A stretch of DNA of 64,000 nt from Pomphorhynchus laevis (taxonomy: Eukaryota > Acanthocephala > Palaeacanthocephala > Echinorhynchida > Pomphorhynchidae), in the NCBI GenBank assembly GCA_012934845.2, contig WNNJ02002910.1, positions 62,001-126,000 on the forward strand. Direction: 5' to 3'. A model generated the notes under the pieces. That model ran no database searches and was not told the origin of the DNA. It worked only from the letters and a program-made list of their open reading frames with translations. Shown one piece after another: positions 48,601 through 51,574 of the stretch. Each line of letters begins with the position of its first letter. Position 1 is the stretch's first letter. A program made the translations under genes and the position numbers.

Positions 48601-51268
48601 AGGTTAGAGAATTAAAGTTGATCAAATATAGATTATTTGTTTTAATCTCTCTGTATAGAACTTGCGTCAAGGATTGCTCGATGTTCTGCCATTGTCCTCC
48701 ATATCGCATCTTAACGCAGAAGAATTTCGTTTACTTTTAAATGGATCTGATCGAATTGATGTCAAATCTCTATATTCATACACAACTTTTATAGATGAAA
48801 GTGGTAACTATATTTATTGATTTTAAATGTTTATTTTTAATTTATTTTTTTAAATAAAATAAACATTTTTAAATTCGTAAGTGCTACGTTGGTATATCAA
48901 ATTCTGTTTCGCTTTAAAACGAATATAAAATAATGATTAAATTCAGTACACGGTAGGACTTAGTAATTAATAACAATCTATAACCGTACTACTCTAAACT
49001 ATTTATGTTATTCTCTTAAAATATAGCGCCAATTCTAGAAGTCTTGAGTGGAACAAGAAGAGTTACCCTCAAAGGAACTCTTTGGTCGATTTAATAGACA
49101 ATAAACGTTTGATGTTAATTAAGAAATATTTGTTAATTTAAAGGAACAAAGGAAAATTAAAGACTAAAGGATTATTTAACATTTCAATGGCAACTGCCAT
49201 CATCAGGAAAAAGAAAATTGGTATGGTCTTTAAAAACTTTAACGATTTTCTTTTCCTGATTTTCATTGCTTACATTGATGTTAGTTGACATTGAAATATC
49301 ATTAAATAATCCTTTGGTCTTGATTTTCCTTTGTTCCTTTAAATTGACATTTGTTAAATTCATGGAAATGAATGACTTGAATATCTTGAATTAAGAAATA
49401 TTTAATTTCTTTGTTATATTATTATTTAGTTTTTAAATTTCCAGAAACTATCAGGTTTTGTTAAACCACAACAAAAATTATTTTGATATTTCGCTAGCAA
49501 CTACTAATAAATACCGACAATAAACTTTATGTGACTTTTCTCATTTTATGTTAATTTTCTGAAGATGCTAGTAGTAACTAGCGAAATATCAAAATAATTT
49601 TTGTTGTCGTTCAACTATACATGATAGTTCCTGGAAATTTAAAAAATTAAATACAGATAAGGATAGATATATTTTTAATAATTGATAATTATTAGTTGAG
49701 AGGTAAATTATTAGTTGTGCATTTTTTTAATAAACTCTTATTATTACAATAAAAATGAAGAAATAAAATAACAAAATAGAGGAAACCAAAACATTTTAAA
49801 CAGTAGATTGCAAGCATAATTTATGCTATATAAAAATAAAGTTAAAAAATATAAAAAAATAAAATATATTTTTTTGTTATAATCAAACGCTTTCGTTTGT
49901 ATTAATTTTAAGTTTAAGTCAGCTTTATTACCAACCATTAAGTTATCATTTAGTTTGTTAATATAAAACGCTTCTAAGATCTTACTTATAAACATATTGG
50001 ATTCTTTTGATAATATGGTAGTTCCATCAAAATCAATTATGTGATCATTATTAATGCTATAATCAACTAATTAGAAGCGTTTACATGAACGTCTTCATTT
50101 TTATTGTTTTGTTATGAATACATATCTTTTGTACTTCTGTTGTACATTTTTAGTGTTTTTGTTTCGTTGTTGTGTTTTTTTTTGCTACGGTCCCTACAAA
50201 CCAAAATGTTACATGAACAAATTTTAGCAACGATTTTGATTCCAGCATCAATGTACAAACCGACAAAAAACTTTAGTTATGTGACTTTTTTCATTTTTAT
50301 GTTAATTTTCTGAAGATGCTGGTAGTTACTAGCGAAATACCAAAATAATTTTTGTTGTCGTTCAACTATACATGATAGTTCCTGGAAATTAAAAAAATTA
50401 AATTCATATAAGGATGGATATATTTCTAATTTCATATAATAGTCGAAAGTTTAATTTCGACTATTTCGGTAATTCATTTAATTTTAAAAATTAAAAGTTT
50501 TTAATTATTAAAAACTTTTAATTTAGGTTTAAAACATTTCATTATATTTTTGTTATCGATTTCAAAAAATTTATGATCTAACATTTTCTTTGTAGGTGAA
50601 GAAACCTCTGATCGTCTTGACAGGTTTAAGCGATGGTTTTGGACAGTTGTAGAAGGAATGTCTCCTCAAAAACGTCAGGATCTCGTAAGACCTTAACTTT
50701 TTACATTTTGAACTGATTTGATAGTGTGTGCACATGTCTATTCAGCTATCTAATTTGTCCAGCTATCAAATAATCTAGCACTTAAATAATGCATGATCGT
50801 GTTTTGGTTTAATAATTTAAATAAAATCAAAATGTAAGCAATAAATATAGCAAATTAATTTTTGTTTGTTTATAAAGTTAATCTTACAAATCGACAATAA
50901 ATTTCAATTTACTGCAATTTTTTTAAAGGATATACTTAGATAAATGTTTCAAATTTATAAAATTTACAATACACGTTTAAATTTTTTTTAGTTTCCAATA
51001 ATATTTTTCTAGTCATCGTATTATATTTACTATATATAATATTTATTTTAATCAGGTACTGTTTTGGACTGGAAGTCCTACTTTGCCTTCATCGGCTGAA
51101 GGATTTCAAGCCGCTCCTTCTATTACAATACGCCATCCTGACGATCAGCATCTACCAACAGCTAATACCTGTATTAGTCGTCTTTACATTCCTCTTTATT
51201 CAACGAAACAGATTCTTCGTCAAAAGTTGATATACGCAATTAAAGCGAAAAATTTTGGATTTATATAA
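96..51268 (+). CDS. UBR5: UBR5/hyd-type HECT E3 ubiquitin ligase, 46 coding exons, 5' end outside window
   Basis: UBR5 transfers ubiquitin from an E2 to N-degron and other substrates through a thioester on a C-terminal HECT cysteine, and is a mainly nuclear ligase. Translated pieces follow the order of human UBR5 (recalled, not aligned by tool): UBA, propeller-like half, UBR box, acidic/serine region, HECT. Every junction uses GT...AG and keeps phase; exon coordinates are in the block entries below. The window gives about 2,370 residues. The human protein has about 2,800, and roughly its first 180 correspond to missing upstream exons. The stop is at 51266-51268 after the terminal motif AKNFGFI. 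Exons are much richer in G+C than introns. Eighteen introns are 44-66 nt, and the rest are expanded by mobile-element debris. No MLLE domain was found. The open frame throughout and the conserved catalytic motifs argue for a live gene. The least certain junctions are the starts of exons 4 and 37 and the end of exon 32. Confidence 0.95.
1139..1310 (+). mobile_element. 3' end of a family 2 reverse-transcriptase element
   Basis: A G+C-rich island in the UBR5 intron between exons 3 and 4 reads [20 protein letters not shown] on the plus strand. This is the conserved C-terminal segment of family 2 elements (RTRLRFALLRS.IxCIRG in the relatives I recall), which also occurs at the ends of the copies near 55300 and 59480. 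Only the 3' end is present, a 5'-truncated fossil. Confidence 0.6.
1771..2656 (+). CDS. UBR5: UBR5 exons 4-8: N-terminal propeller-like region, part 1
   Basis: Exons are 1771-1934, 1991-2122, 2175-2288, 2342-2493 and 2551-2656, separated by introns of only 52-57 nt. Diagnostic stretches are [16 protein letters not shown] (human IGALYSELLAVSSKGE), [10 protein letters not shown] (HHPRATFLGL), [15 protein letters not shown] (TWVDETLSSVASKL) and NRIFWWGALP (NSLYWWGVVP). This is the RCC1/beta-propeller-like half that forms part of the oligomeric scaffold in known UBR5 structures. The start of exon 4 is a choice between acceptors ending at 1770 and 1779; 1771 is preferred because it retains the residues VLLE, which align with the human chain. 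A methionine at 1782 is internal, not a gene start. Confidence 0.9.
3418..4512 (-). mobile_element. Penelope-like element fragment (PLE-B) with inverted ends
   Basis: The ends carry inverted copies of a sequence around CCAATGTTTCGGTTGTCCGA (3440-3470) and its complement (4449-4482). A third, direct copy lies at 4010-4040. On the minus strand, [20 protein letters not shown] (about 3570-3510) corresponds to the reverse-transcriptase active-site region, and [20 protein letters not shown] (about 4440-4380) is a GIY-YIG endonuclease motif. Reverse transcriptase plus GIY-YIG is the signature of Penelope-like elements. The pieces are rearranged and inactive, and lie in the UBR5 intron between exons 8 and 9. 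Confidence 0.7.
4528..4616. repeat. 46-bp tandem duplication
   Basis: TAAAGATTAAATTTGACCCA and what follows occurs at 4528 and again at 4574 without change. It lies directly right of PLE-B. Confidence 0.9.
4640..5370 (-). repeat. Cluster of PLE-A terminal repeat fragments
   Basis: Several partial copies of the PLE-A end occur here: ATCAGTTAATGGAG and TACGTATTTTATTCG (ordinary form: AATCAGCTAACTGAGTCTAC), then TTTTTATGAATTGACTAATA followed by GTATAAGAAT.AGAGGT. They lie at about 4850-4945, 4975-5160 and 5280-5350. None has coding potential. Confidence 0.6.
5390..5455. repeat. TA-rich microsatellite
   Basis: Imperfect runs of TATATAGTATA abut the truncated end of the HSP90 pseudogene. Confidence 0.6.
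5455..5724 (-). pseudogene. HSP90: HSP90 C-terminal pseudogene fragment
   Basis: Read on the minus strand from 5724, the sequence gives [19 protein letters not shown], a TAG stop, then [40 protein letters not shown] and [18 protein letters not shown]. This is the HSP90 C-terminal dimerisation region (family: [39 protein letters not shown]). The stop replaces the Trp of the STYGW motif, and a few residues are missing before the DKS motif. The copy is cut off after SGFSLE by a TA-rich tract (about 5390-5455). No introns are visible in it, so it is probably a 5'- and 3'-truncated retrocopy lying in the UBR5 intron between exons 8 and 9. Confidence 0.88.
6501..6557. repeat. Perfect 57-bp palindrome
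   Basis: Arms 6501-6528 and 6530-6557 are exact complements (28 bp) around a single base. It is 80 bp upstream of UBR5 exon 9. Nothing in it resembles the other repeats. Confidence 0.95.
6638..7584 (+). CDS. UBR5: UBR5 exons 9-12: N-terminal region, part 2
   Basis: Exons are 6638-6780, 7059-7135, 7247-7413 and 7462-7584. Exon 9 encodes [18 protein letters not shown], matching human AGAVAFSISAGIPKVGVL. Exon 11 has the basic KRKRST cluster, like human KRRRST, followed by a segment parallel to human LREVVFVEDVKNVPVGKVL. Exon 12 gives [10 protein letters not shown] and ends in IFRKDDLR (human LLRIDELQVV). Phases 0, 2, 1 and 0 agree at all joins. The basic cluster could be part of a nuclear-localisation signal, as proposed for UBR5, but that is inference. 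Confidence 0.88.
7585..8339. other. A+T-rich intron sequence
   Basis: Nothing recognisable, apart from short TA-rich palindromic runs near 8000-8050. Confidence 0.5.
8340..11640 (+). mobile_element. Degenerate reverse-transcriptase element, family 1 (NAFN/DGKRPDG type)
   Basis: This is a 3.3-kb, G+C-richer block in the intron between UBR5 exons 12 and 13. Its N-terminal part (8480-9064) ends with [20 protein letters not shown]. The reverse-transcriptase core shows [18 protein letters not shown] (about 9950-10005) and ILYLDDGS (about 10195). The 3' part has [20 protein letters not shown] (about 11240-11310). This order (LKxDFxNAFN, YLDDGS, DGKRPDG) is one I recognise from element proteins scattered through many invertebrate genomes; the clade name is uncertain, and it looks non-LTR. 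It is broken many times and is an old fossil. It contains a 120-bp tandem repeat with a perfect hairpin (9519-9758). Confidence 0.75.
9519..9758 (+). repeat. Two-copy 120-bp tandem repeat with internal perfect hairpins
   Basis: Unit 1 is 9519-9638 and unit 2 is 9639-9758, offset exactly 120 bp and nearly identical. In unit 2, 9658-9682 and 9685-9709 are perfect inverted arms of 25 bp with a 2-nt loop. Just upstream, CTTTTCTGGATA and TATCCAGAAAAG form another hairpin, and 9795-9822 holds a third around GGTTAGCTAAGG. Confidence 0.9.
12193..12300 (-). other. Short antisense frame in a UBR5 intron
   Basis: A 35-codon frame starting [19 protein letters not shown] lies in a locally G+C-richer patch between UBR5 exons 12 and 13. 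No homology is recognised and the length is within chance. It is listed because its composition differs from the surrounding intron. Confidence 0.15.
12735..14748 (+). CDS. UBR5: UBR5 exons 13-16: region before the UBR box, part 1
   Basis: Exons are 12735-12843, 14015-14172, 14219-14356 and 14601-14748. Exon 13 ([20 protein letters not shown]) follows the human segment around KLCIPEKTEILAVNVDSKG. Exon 14 begins in phase with [19 protein letters not shown], parallel to human VHAVLKTGNWVRYCIFDL. This fixes its acceptor at 14013-14014 rather than the nearer CAG at 14028-14030, which would give an immediate stop. Exon 15 has [12 protein letters not shown] (human PDWLDLPPISSL). Exon 16 has [15 protein letters not shown] (human MQHILRCDYEACRQY). 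The 46-nt intron at 14173-14218 is among the smallest. Confidence 0.88.
13618..13752. repeat. Dispersed repeat, copy 1 (partner 15037-15154)
   Basis: CTTGGTGTAACCAAACCACT through AACTATGGAACGAT is repeated at 15037-15154 with small differences. The two copies flank UBR5 exons 14-16 in direct orientation. The family is not recognised. Confidence 0.75.
15037..15154. repeat. Dispersed repeat, copy 2 (partner 13618-13752)
   Basis: Direct-orientation partner of the repeat at 13618. It is shorter by a small internal deletion near CAGAAAT(T)AG. Confidence 0.75.
15395..16020 (-). mobile_element. PLE-A fragment with an inverted second copy
   Basis: At 15401-15750 the minus strand carries the PLE-A 3' coding end (motifs [17 protein letters not shown] and INQHNN in the better copies). 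From about 15875 to 16000 the same sequence appears on the plus strand (GCATGAGCATTCATGCATAC), making a fold-back around 15800. It lies in the UBR5 intron between exons 16 and 17 and is inactive. Confidence 0.6.
16095..17165 (-). mobile_element. Tandem PLE-A fragments
   Basis: Terminal pieces lie at 16100-16290 and 16500-16640, each with ATGAATTGA(C)TAATAA and GAGGAACTGCTATGCTATCAG. Two successive coding ends follow, at 16690-16930 and 16840-17160 on the minus strand. The longer (16901-17158) gives an 85-residue frame with [20 protein letters not shown]. This resembles the Penelope-like reverse-transcriptase tail (RxxxICxxxxFLxxxLNxLxxxFxxxGY). The tandem arrangement fits the partial tandem copies usual for this class. 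Confidence 0.65.
17165..18163. other. UBR5 intron stretch with no assigned feature
   Basis: A 95-codon frame (17482-17769) with [20 protein letters not shown] lies here in a more balanced composition patch. It has no UBR5 counterpart between exons 16 and 17 and no recognised family. The rest is A+T-rich with nothing visible. Confidence 0.3.
18164..19501 (+). CDS. UBR5: UBR5 exons 17-20: region before the UBR box, part 2
   Basis: Exons are 18164-18286, 18333-18360, 18407-18486 and 19369-19501. Exon 17 carries [19 protein letters not shown], almost the human SHRCDGNRNILHACVSVCF, and then PTSNK. Exon 18 is only 28 nt long and lies between two 46-nt introns. Reading straight through its second intron gives a short frame ending at 18469, but splicing 18360 to 18407 keeps phase and continues with [19 protein letters not shown]. 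Exon 20 encodes [15 protein letters not shown], parallel to human ANAHFILKLLCDSVV. Exons 18 and 19 have low similarity and are the least certain of this block. Confidence 0.8.
19875..20330. other. Unidentified block, richer in G+C than the surrounding intron
   Basis: It has base composition closer to the LINE fragments than to the intron, and frames with many stops on both strands. It abuts the PLE-A end at 20330, beyond which lies a minus-strand CR1-like fragment. It may be the 3' untranslated end of that same LINE, split by the PLE-A insertion. Confidence 0.3.
20330..20775 (-). mobile_element. PLE-A terminal fragment
   Basis: The order GATCAGATAACTGAGTCTAC, TTTTTATGAATTGAC, AGGAGGAACTGCTATG, CAGCGGGGCCAAATACATGC and TCCTCTGATGAAATTTGATT is the PLE-A end read toward its coding part, which is lost after about 20770. 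It separates the CR1-like fragment from an unidentified block at 19875-20330. Confidence 0.6.
20785..21830 (-). mobile_element. CR1-like LINE fragment
   Basis: On the minus strand, 21704-21444 reads [20 protein letters not shown] then [14 protein letters not shown], the LINE reverse-transcriptase box with D..xAFDxVNHxxLL. Farther on (toward 21000) come [20 protein letters not shown] and [13 protein letters not shown], typical of the extreme C-terminus of CR1/jockey-like proteins. The middle of the reverse transcriptase is missing, so the copy is internally deleted. It lies in the UBR5 intron between exons 20 and 21. Confidence 0.65.
21985..23742 (+). CDS. UBR5: UBR5 exons 21-24: UBR-box zinc finger
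   Basis: Exons are 21985-22225, 22273-22364, 23363-23509 and 23558-23742. Exon 21 has [19 protein letters not shown] (human TPFMSAVSGRAYPAAITIL), then [15 protein letters not shown] and [13 protein letters not shown]. Exon 22 has the zinc-binding pattern [21 protein letters not shown]. Exon 23 has [20 protein letters not shown]. All the Cys and His ligands of the UBR box seen in human UBR5 are present, so recognition of type-1 N-degrons is likely kept. Exon 24 gives [16 protein letters not shown] (human FLVQTVARQTVEHCQY). The introns inside the box are 47, 998 and 48 nt. Confidence 0.95.
23815..24085. repeat. Long fold-back (two arms of about 100 bp)
   Basis: The arms 23816-23925 and about 23985-24085 are near-perfect complements, both containing GGCAAGACGCCCCGCATGAG and TTCCAGTTTGGAATCATCAT. 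The motif GATGATTCCAAACTGGAATCGAAA has the shape of Penelope-like ends (GATGATG..GCGAAA). It lies in the UBR5 intron between exons 24 and 25. Confidence 0.8.
25025..25345 (+). mobile_element. LINE 3' end (RTE-like C-terminus)
   Basis: The plus strand reads [20 protein letters not shown] then [19 protein letters not shown] and [14 protein letters not shown]. This follows the common LINE end pattern WxGHVxRMxxxRxPxR, GRPxxRWxDxV, DRxxWRxLV. It carries stops and is a short dead fragment between UBR5 exons 24 and 25. Confidence 0.65.
25495..25765 (+). mobile_element. LINE endonuclease-domain fragment
   Basis: Pieces in two frames resemble the APE-type endonuclease of CR1/L2-like LINEs: [13 protein letters not shown] (family NxRSLxxK), [11 protein letters not shown] (DLxxLxETW) and [18 protein letters not shown] (xPxGYxxxxxPRxxxxGGG). 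The fragment is G+C-rich, broken and short. It may belong to the same old insertion as the LINE end at 25025-25345, but the two are in the wrong order for one intact copy. Confidence 0.5.
25970..26070. repeat. Small fold-back of the GCGAAATATCA group
   Basis: TTTTCTAAAGATGCTA and TAGCATCTTTAGAAAA form a 16-bp stem with an 8-nt loop, ahead of UBR5 exon 25. The left flank GAAGCTGGATCAAAAAATG is shared with 63220 and relatives. Confidence 0.7.
26225..28639 (+). CDS. UBR5: UBR5 exons 25-27: helical scaffold after the UBR box
   Basis: Exons are 26225-26594, 28304-28472 and 28517-28639. Exon 25 starts two bases before CCTAGAAATG at an unusual GTTAAG acceptor, the only one that keeps phase. It contains [15 protein letters not shown], parallel to human FLRSVARVFVILSVEMA. 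Exon 26 has [21 protein letters not shown], close to human YAVEELCNVAESLIVPVRMG. Exon 27 is less conserved and leads into the acidic region. The intron between exons 26 and 27 is 44 nt, the shortest in the gene. The intron between exons 25 and 26 holds a fold-back repeat and a transposase relic. Confidence 0.88.
26955..27165. repeat. Fold-back of the GCGAAATATCA group
   Basis: The arms from about 26960-27060 and 27065-27160 mirror each other, with GTTAGCATCTTCAGAAAATT and AATTTTCTGAAGATGCTAAC at the core and TGATCCAT at the outside. It lies in the UBR5 intron between exons 25 and 26. Confidence 0.8.
27652..28099 (+). mobile_element. Merlin/IS1595 (ISXO2-like) transposase relic
   Basis: The start reads [20 protein letters not shown] then [14 protein letters not shown], the hallmark first-aspartate region of IS1595-type DDE transposases (family: GGpGkiVEIDE, RGR). 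After a one-base frame change at about 27751 it continues [20 protein letters not shown] and [20 protein letters not shown], with the second aspartate in HSDEKAVF, where the family has HSDEWAVY. The HTQN segment near 27975 is broken by stops, and the tail keeps [13 protein letters not shown] before a TAA. Terminal repeats were not identified. This is an inactive DNA transposon in the intron between UBR5 exons 25 and 26. A copy of about 50 bp of it occurs at 29149-29200. Confidence 0.8.
29000..30085 (-). repeat. PLE-A terminal fragments with a duplicated segment
   Basis: Partial ends at 29340-29400, 29640-29790 and 29995-30080 show ATGAATTGAC(T/C)AATAAATAAC and TCATCAGGA(A/G)GAACTGCTAT. At 29030-29290 a 105-bp segment is duplicated around a short piece of the Merlin relic. 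The stretch lies in the UBR5 intron between exons 27 and 28. Confidence 0.6.
30360..30796 (+). other. Two overlapping open frames of unknown origin inside a UBR5 intron
   Basis: One frame (about 30395-30618) reads [20 protein letters not shown] and another (30491-30796, 101 codons) reads [20 protein letters not shown] then [15 protein letters not shown]. Both are clearly longer than typical frames in this A+T-rich sequence. Neither shows a family I recognise, a UBR5 match or convincing splice sites in the needed phase. It is probably a worn insertion whose parent is not in the window. Confidence 0.3.
31155..33281 (+). CDS. UBR5: UBR5 exons 28-30: polyacidic, serine-rich disordered region
   Basis: Exons are 31155-31434, 33042-33170 and 33216-33281. 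Exon 28 is dominated by Asp and Glu, with runs such as [13 protein letters not shown] at about 31342-31380. Exon 29 continues with [12 protein letters not shown] and then [16 protein letters not shown]. Human UBR5 has the matching acidic and Ser-rich segment (EEDHHDEQEEHGEE and others) at the same place in the chain. The region is expected to be disordered. Exon 28 leaves phase 1 and exon 31 needs phase 1, so exons 29 and 30 together (195 nt) are frame-neutral. They lie between two near-identical inverted repeats (see findings). Low sequence complexity means this block rests on position and phase as much as on homology. Confidence 0.85.
32231..32858 (-). mobile_element. Penelope-like fragment, inverted twin of 36119-36742
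   Basis: The complement of this segment is almost identical to 36119-36742 from AATCAGCTAACTGA(G/A)TCTACG to ACGAAAGAGACTT. It includes the reverse-transcriptase motif [15 protein letters not shown] and the GIY-YIG-like tail. It lies in the UBR5 intron between exons 28 and 29. Confidence 0.8.
33740..33835. repeat. Short imperfect repeats around AAACCATATAAxT
   Basis: ACAAAACCAT(A/C)TAA and CATTTATATGG(T/C)T alternate three times and can fold on each other. No coding potential. Confidence 0.6.
34140..34990 (+). mobile_element. Three stacked PLE-A coding-end fragments
   Basis: Copies at about 34150-34345, 34348-34570 and 34610-34945 run on the plus strand. The last has an open frame of 85 residues (34678-34935) with [20 protein letters not shown] and [20 protein letters not shown]. 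It is nearly identical, in the opposite orientation, to 16901-17158. The 3' side carries the GGCCCC/GGGGCC hairpin and ACGTCTGTT ends. Coding remnants only. Confidence 0.65.
34990..35790 (+). repeat. Worn PLE-A end fragments
   Basis: Scattered pieces such as GTATTTGACCCCG (35300), CAGTTCTTCCTGATGACTCC (35605), GGTCCCGCTG (35664) and AACATACCAACTCCTC with TGACCTCTAATCCTTATTCTGATACA (about 35720-35764) are old PLE-A ends. A 77-residue minus-strand frame here looks fortuitous. Confidence 0.5.
36110..38232. mobile_element. Complex of nested Penelope-like fragments
   Basis: 36119-36742 (+) carries a reverse-transcriptase active-site piece, [20 protein letters not shown] (about 36285-36345), and a GIY-YIG-like tail, [14 protein letters not shown] (about 36680-36720). 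PLE-A ends follow at 36770-36900, 37075-37330 (with the hairpin) and 37440-37640. A GIY-YIG piece with the words GGTCAAACGGGTCAAGG lies at 37935-38025, and a last PLE-A end at 38030-38231. All are inactive. They expand the UBR5 intron between exons 30 and 31 to about 5 kb. Confidence 0.65.
38251..39743 (+). CDS. UBR5: UBR5 exons 31-34: helical domain before HECT
   Basis: Exons are 38251-38477, 38788-38837, 39047-39113 and 39545-39743. Exon 31 ends with [18 protein letters not shown], parallel to human SLARAYSIVIRQISDLMG. Exon 33 ([14 protein letters not shown]) joins in phase 0 to exon 34 ([20 protein letters not shown]), matching human AVNLQNYVEEKLIPTWNWMVSIMDS. Exon 32 is inferred: its acceptor at 38786-38787 and phase 0 to phase 2 passage fit, but its 3' end may be 38837 or 38849, and similarity is weak. 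The exon 31 acceptor lies only about 20 nt after the end of a PLE-A repeat. Confidence 0.8.
38852..38972. repeat. Four consecutive hairpins
   Basis: Stems are 38852-38862/38869-38879 (11 bp), 38888-38894/38901-38907 (7 bp), 38919-38928/38938-38947 (10 bp) and 38949-38957/38964-38972 (9 bp), with loops of 6 to 9 nt. They lie in the small intron between UBR5 exons 32 and 33. The first hairpin begins 3 or 15 nt after the possible ends of exon 32. Confidence 0.9.
39744..42467. other. Introns around UBR5 exon 35 without recognised insertions
   Basis: Very A+T-rich. A 75-codon frame at 40653-40880 is T-rich and low in complexity, and looks like chance. No mobile-element motif was seen. Confidence 0.5.
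40949..42774 (+). CDS. UBR5: UBR5 exons 35-36: linker leading to HECT
   Basis: Exons are 40949-41176 and 42468-42774. Exon 35 begins Gln/Ser-rich and ends with [19 protein letters not shown], parallel to human VCSLKHVAYVFQALIYWIKAM. Exon 36 has [19 protein letters not shown], close to human PLAEAIPLADQPHLLQPNA, and a tail resembling the human LPTKMSYAANLKNVM stretch ([13 protein letters not shown]). The donor after exon 36 is GTAAGT in phase 2. Confidence 0.9.
43365..43585. repeat. Fold-back of the GCGAAATATCA group
   Basis: Arms 43370-43460 and 43485-43580 share GATATTTCGCCAACTTCTGC (left) and its near complement (right). Inside, TATAATTCAGAAAGTTATA makes a smaller hairpin. It lies in the UBR5 intron between exons 36 and 37. 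Confidence 0.75.
43590..44100 (-). mobile_element. Penelope-like GIY-YIG fragment
   Basis: On the minus strand [20 protein letters not shown] then [19 protein letters not shown] follows the GIY-YIG pattern YVGET...L..R...H..DI. It directly follows the fold-back at 43365-43585, which carries the same end motif as other Penelope-like fold-backs here. It includes a 35-bp duplication at 44001-44070. Confidence 0.5.
44283..45214 (+). CDS. UBR5: UBR5 exons 37-40: start of the HECT N-lobe
   Basis: Exons are 44283-44508, 44563-44757, 44811-44859 and 44910-45214, with introns of 54, 53 and 50 nt. Exon 37 has [18 protein letters not shown] (human RWRLSLELFGRVFMEDVG). Exon 38 has [20 protein letters not shown] (human [20 protein letters not shown]), the hallmark entry of the UBR5 HECT domain. 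Exon 39 has DEPLPPLES (human NEKLPNLEC). Exon 40 is a basic, Ser/Arg-rich insert ([18 protein letters not shown]) corresponding to the human RRSSGLRAGSRRD region. In human UBR5 the MLLE domain follows this insert. Here the exon instead ends [14 protein letters not shown] and passes straight to exon 41. Confidence 0.92.
45780..46865 (-). mobile_element. Family 1 reverse-transcriptase element, 3' part, reversed
   Basis: On the minus strand, 46708-45977 is open and reads [31 protein letters not shown] and [11 protein letters not shown], then [20 protein letters not shown] and [13 protein letters not shown]. This matches the 3' half of the family 1 element at 8340-11640 but is less worn. The copy appears 5'-truncated at about 46865 and sits in the UBR5 intron between exons 40 and 41. 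Its long open frame suggests that it is younger than its relatives here. It is incomplete. Confidence 0.8.
47388..47639 (+). CDS. UBR5: UBR5 exons 41-42: HECT N-lobe continuation
   Basis: Exons are 47388-47433 and 47489-47639, with a 55-nt intron. Exon 41 is short and acidic ([15 protein letters not shown]), parallel to human DLDDTDDGDD. Exon 42 has [20 protein letters not shown] and [10 protein letters not shown] (human DNAPLFYQPGKRGFYTPRP and RLNCFRNIGR). The intron before exon 41 (45215-47387) holds a reversed retroelement fragment of about 1.1 kb and no recognisable MLLE exon. Confidence 0.92.
48203..51268 (+). CDS. UBR5: UBR5 exons 43-46: HECT catalytic core and C-terminus
   Basis: Exons are 48203-48602, 48659-48803, 50596-50684 and 51056-51268. 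Exon 43 has [20 protein letters not shown] and [20 protein letters not shown] (human ILGLCLLQNELCPITLNRHV and VNWHDFAFFDPVMYESLRQL). Exon 44 has [11 protein letters not shown] and EEFRLLLNG. Exon 45 has [20 protein letters not shown]. Exon 46 has [40 protein letters not shown] and the end AKNFGFI followed by TAA. The catalytic cysteine (TCISR) is codon 51170-51172. All HECT landmarks are intact, including the C-terminal hydrophobic residues needed for transfer. Confidence 0.96.
49110..49345. repeat. Fold-back, distinct family
   Basis: Left arm 49135-49225 and right arm 49240-49345 mirror each other, with outer TTTAAAGGAACAAAGGAAAA and its complement and inner ATCATCAGGAAAAGAAAATC-like segments. 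It lies in the UBR5 intron between exons 44 and 45. Confidence 0.75.
49440..50400 (-). mobile_element. Penelope-like fragment with inverted ends
   Basis: The two ends share CTGAAGATGCT(A/G)GTAG...TAGCGAAATA.CAAAATAATTTTTGTTGTCG (49555-49600 and 50310-50360), and 49450-49600 is itself a fold-back. On the minus strand [20 protein letters not shown] then [14 protein letters not shown] is the C-terminal part of a Penelope-like endonuclease (family NHxIDFDxxKIL..E....RxxxEAxxI). It lies in the UBR5 intron between exons 44 and 45. Confidence 0.65.
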
Positions 51269-51312
51269 TTCATTTAACATATGTTCTACATGGATGTTGT
51301 TCATCACGGAAA

Positions 51313-51318
51313 AATAAA
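51313..51318 (+). promoter_or_regulatory. Candidate polyadenylation signal of UBR5
   Basis: AATAAA lies 45 nt after the UBR5 stop codon. A second one begins near 51378. In such A+T-rich DNA the hexamer is common, so only the position supports the call. Confidence 0.4.
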
Positions 51319-51574
51319 TCGCAGTTGCTGCATATGAATATCTTTAAAAAACACAAATTTGATTTCGGTTCGTGTAAATAAAAGAAAAATAGTGTTATGA
51401 TTATATTTCTCTTTAAATTTACTTGTTCTTTTGAATATAAACTTAAGACAGACTAGACATTTATCGAAAAGTATAAATTAGCGACTCTCATAGAATCATA
51501 ATTGAGATATATTTTGACTATTTAAAATTATTTGACAAAATTATTTAATTAACAAGGTTAATTAAATACGATAG

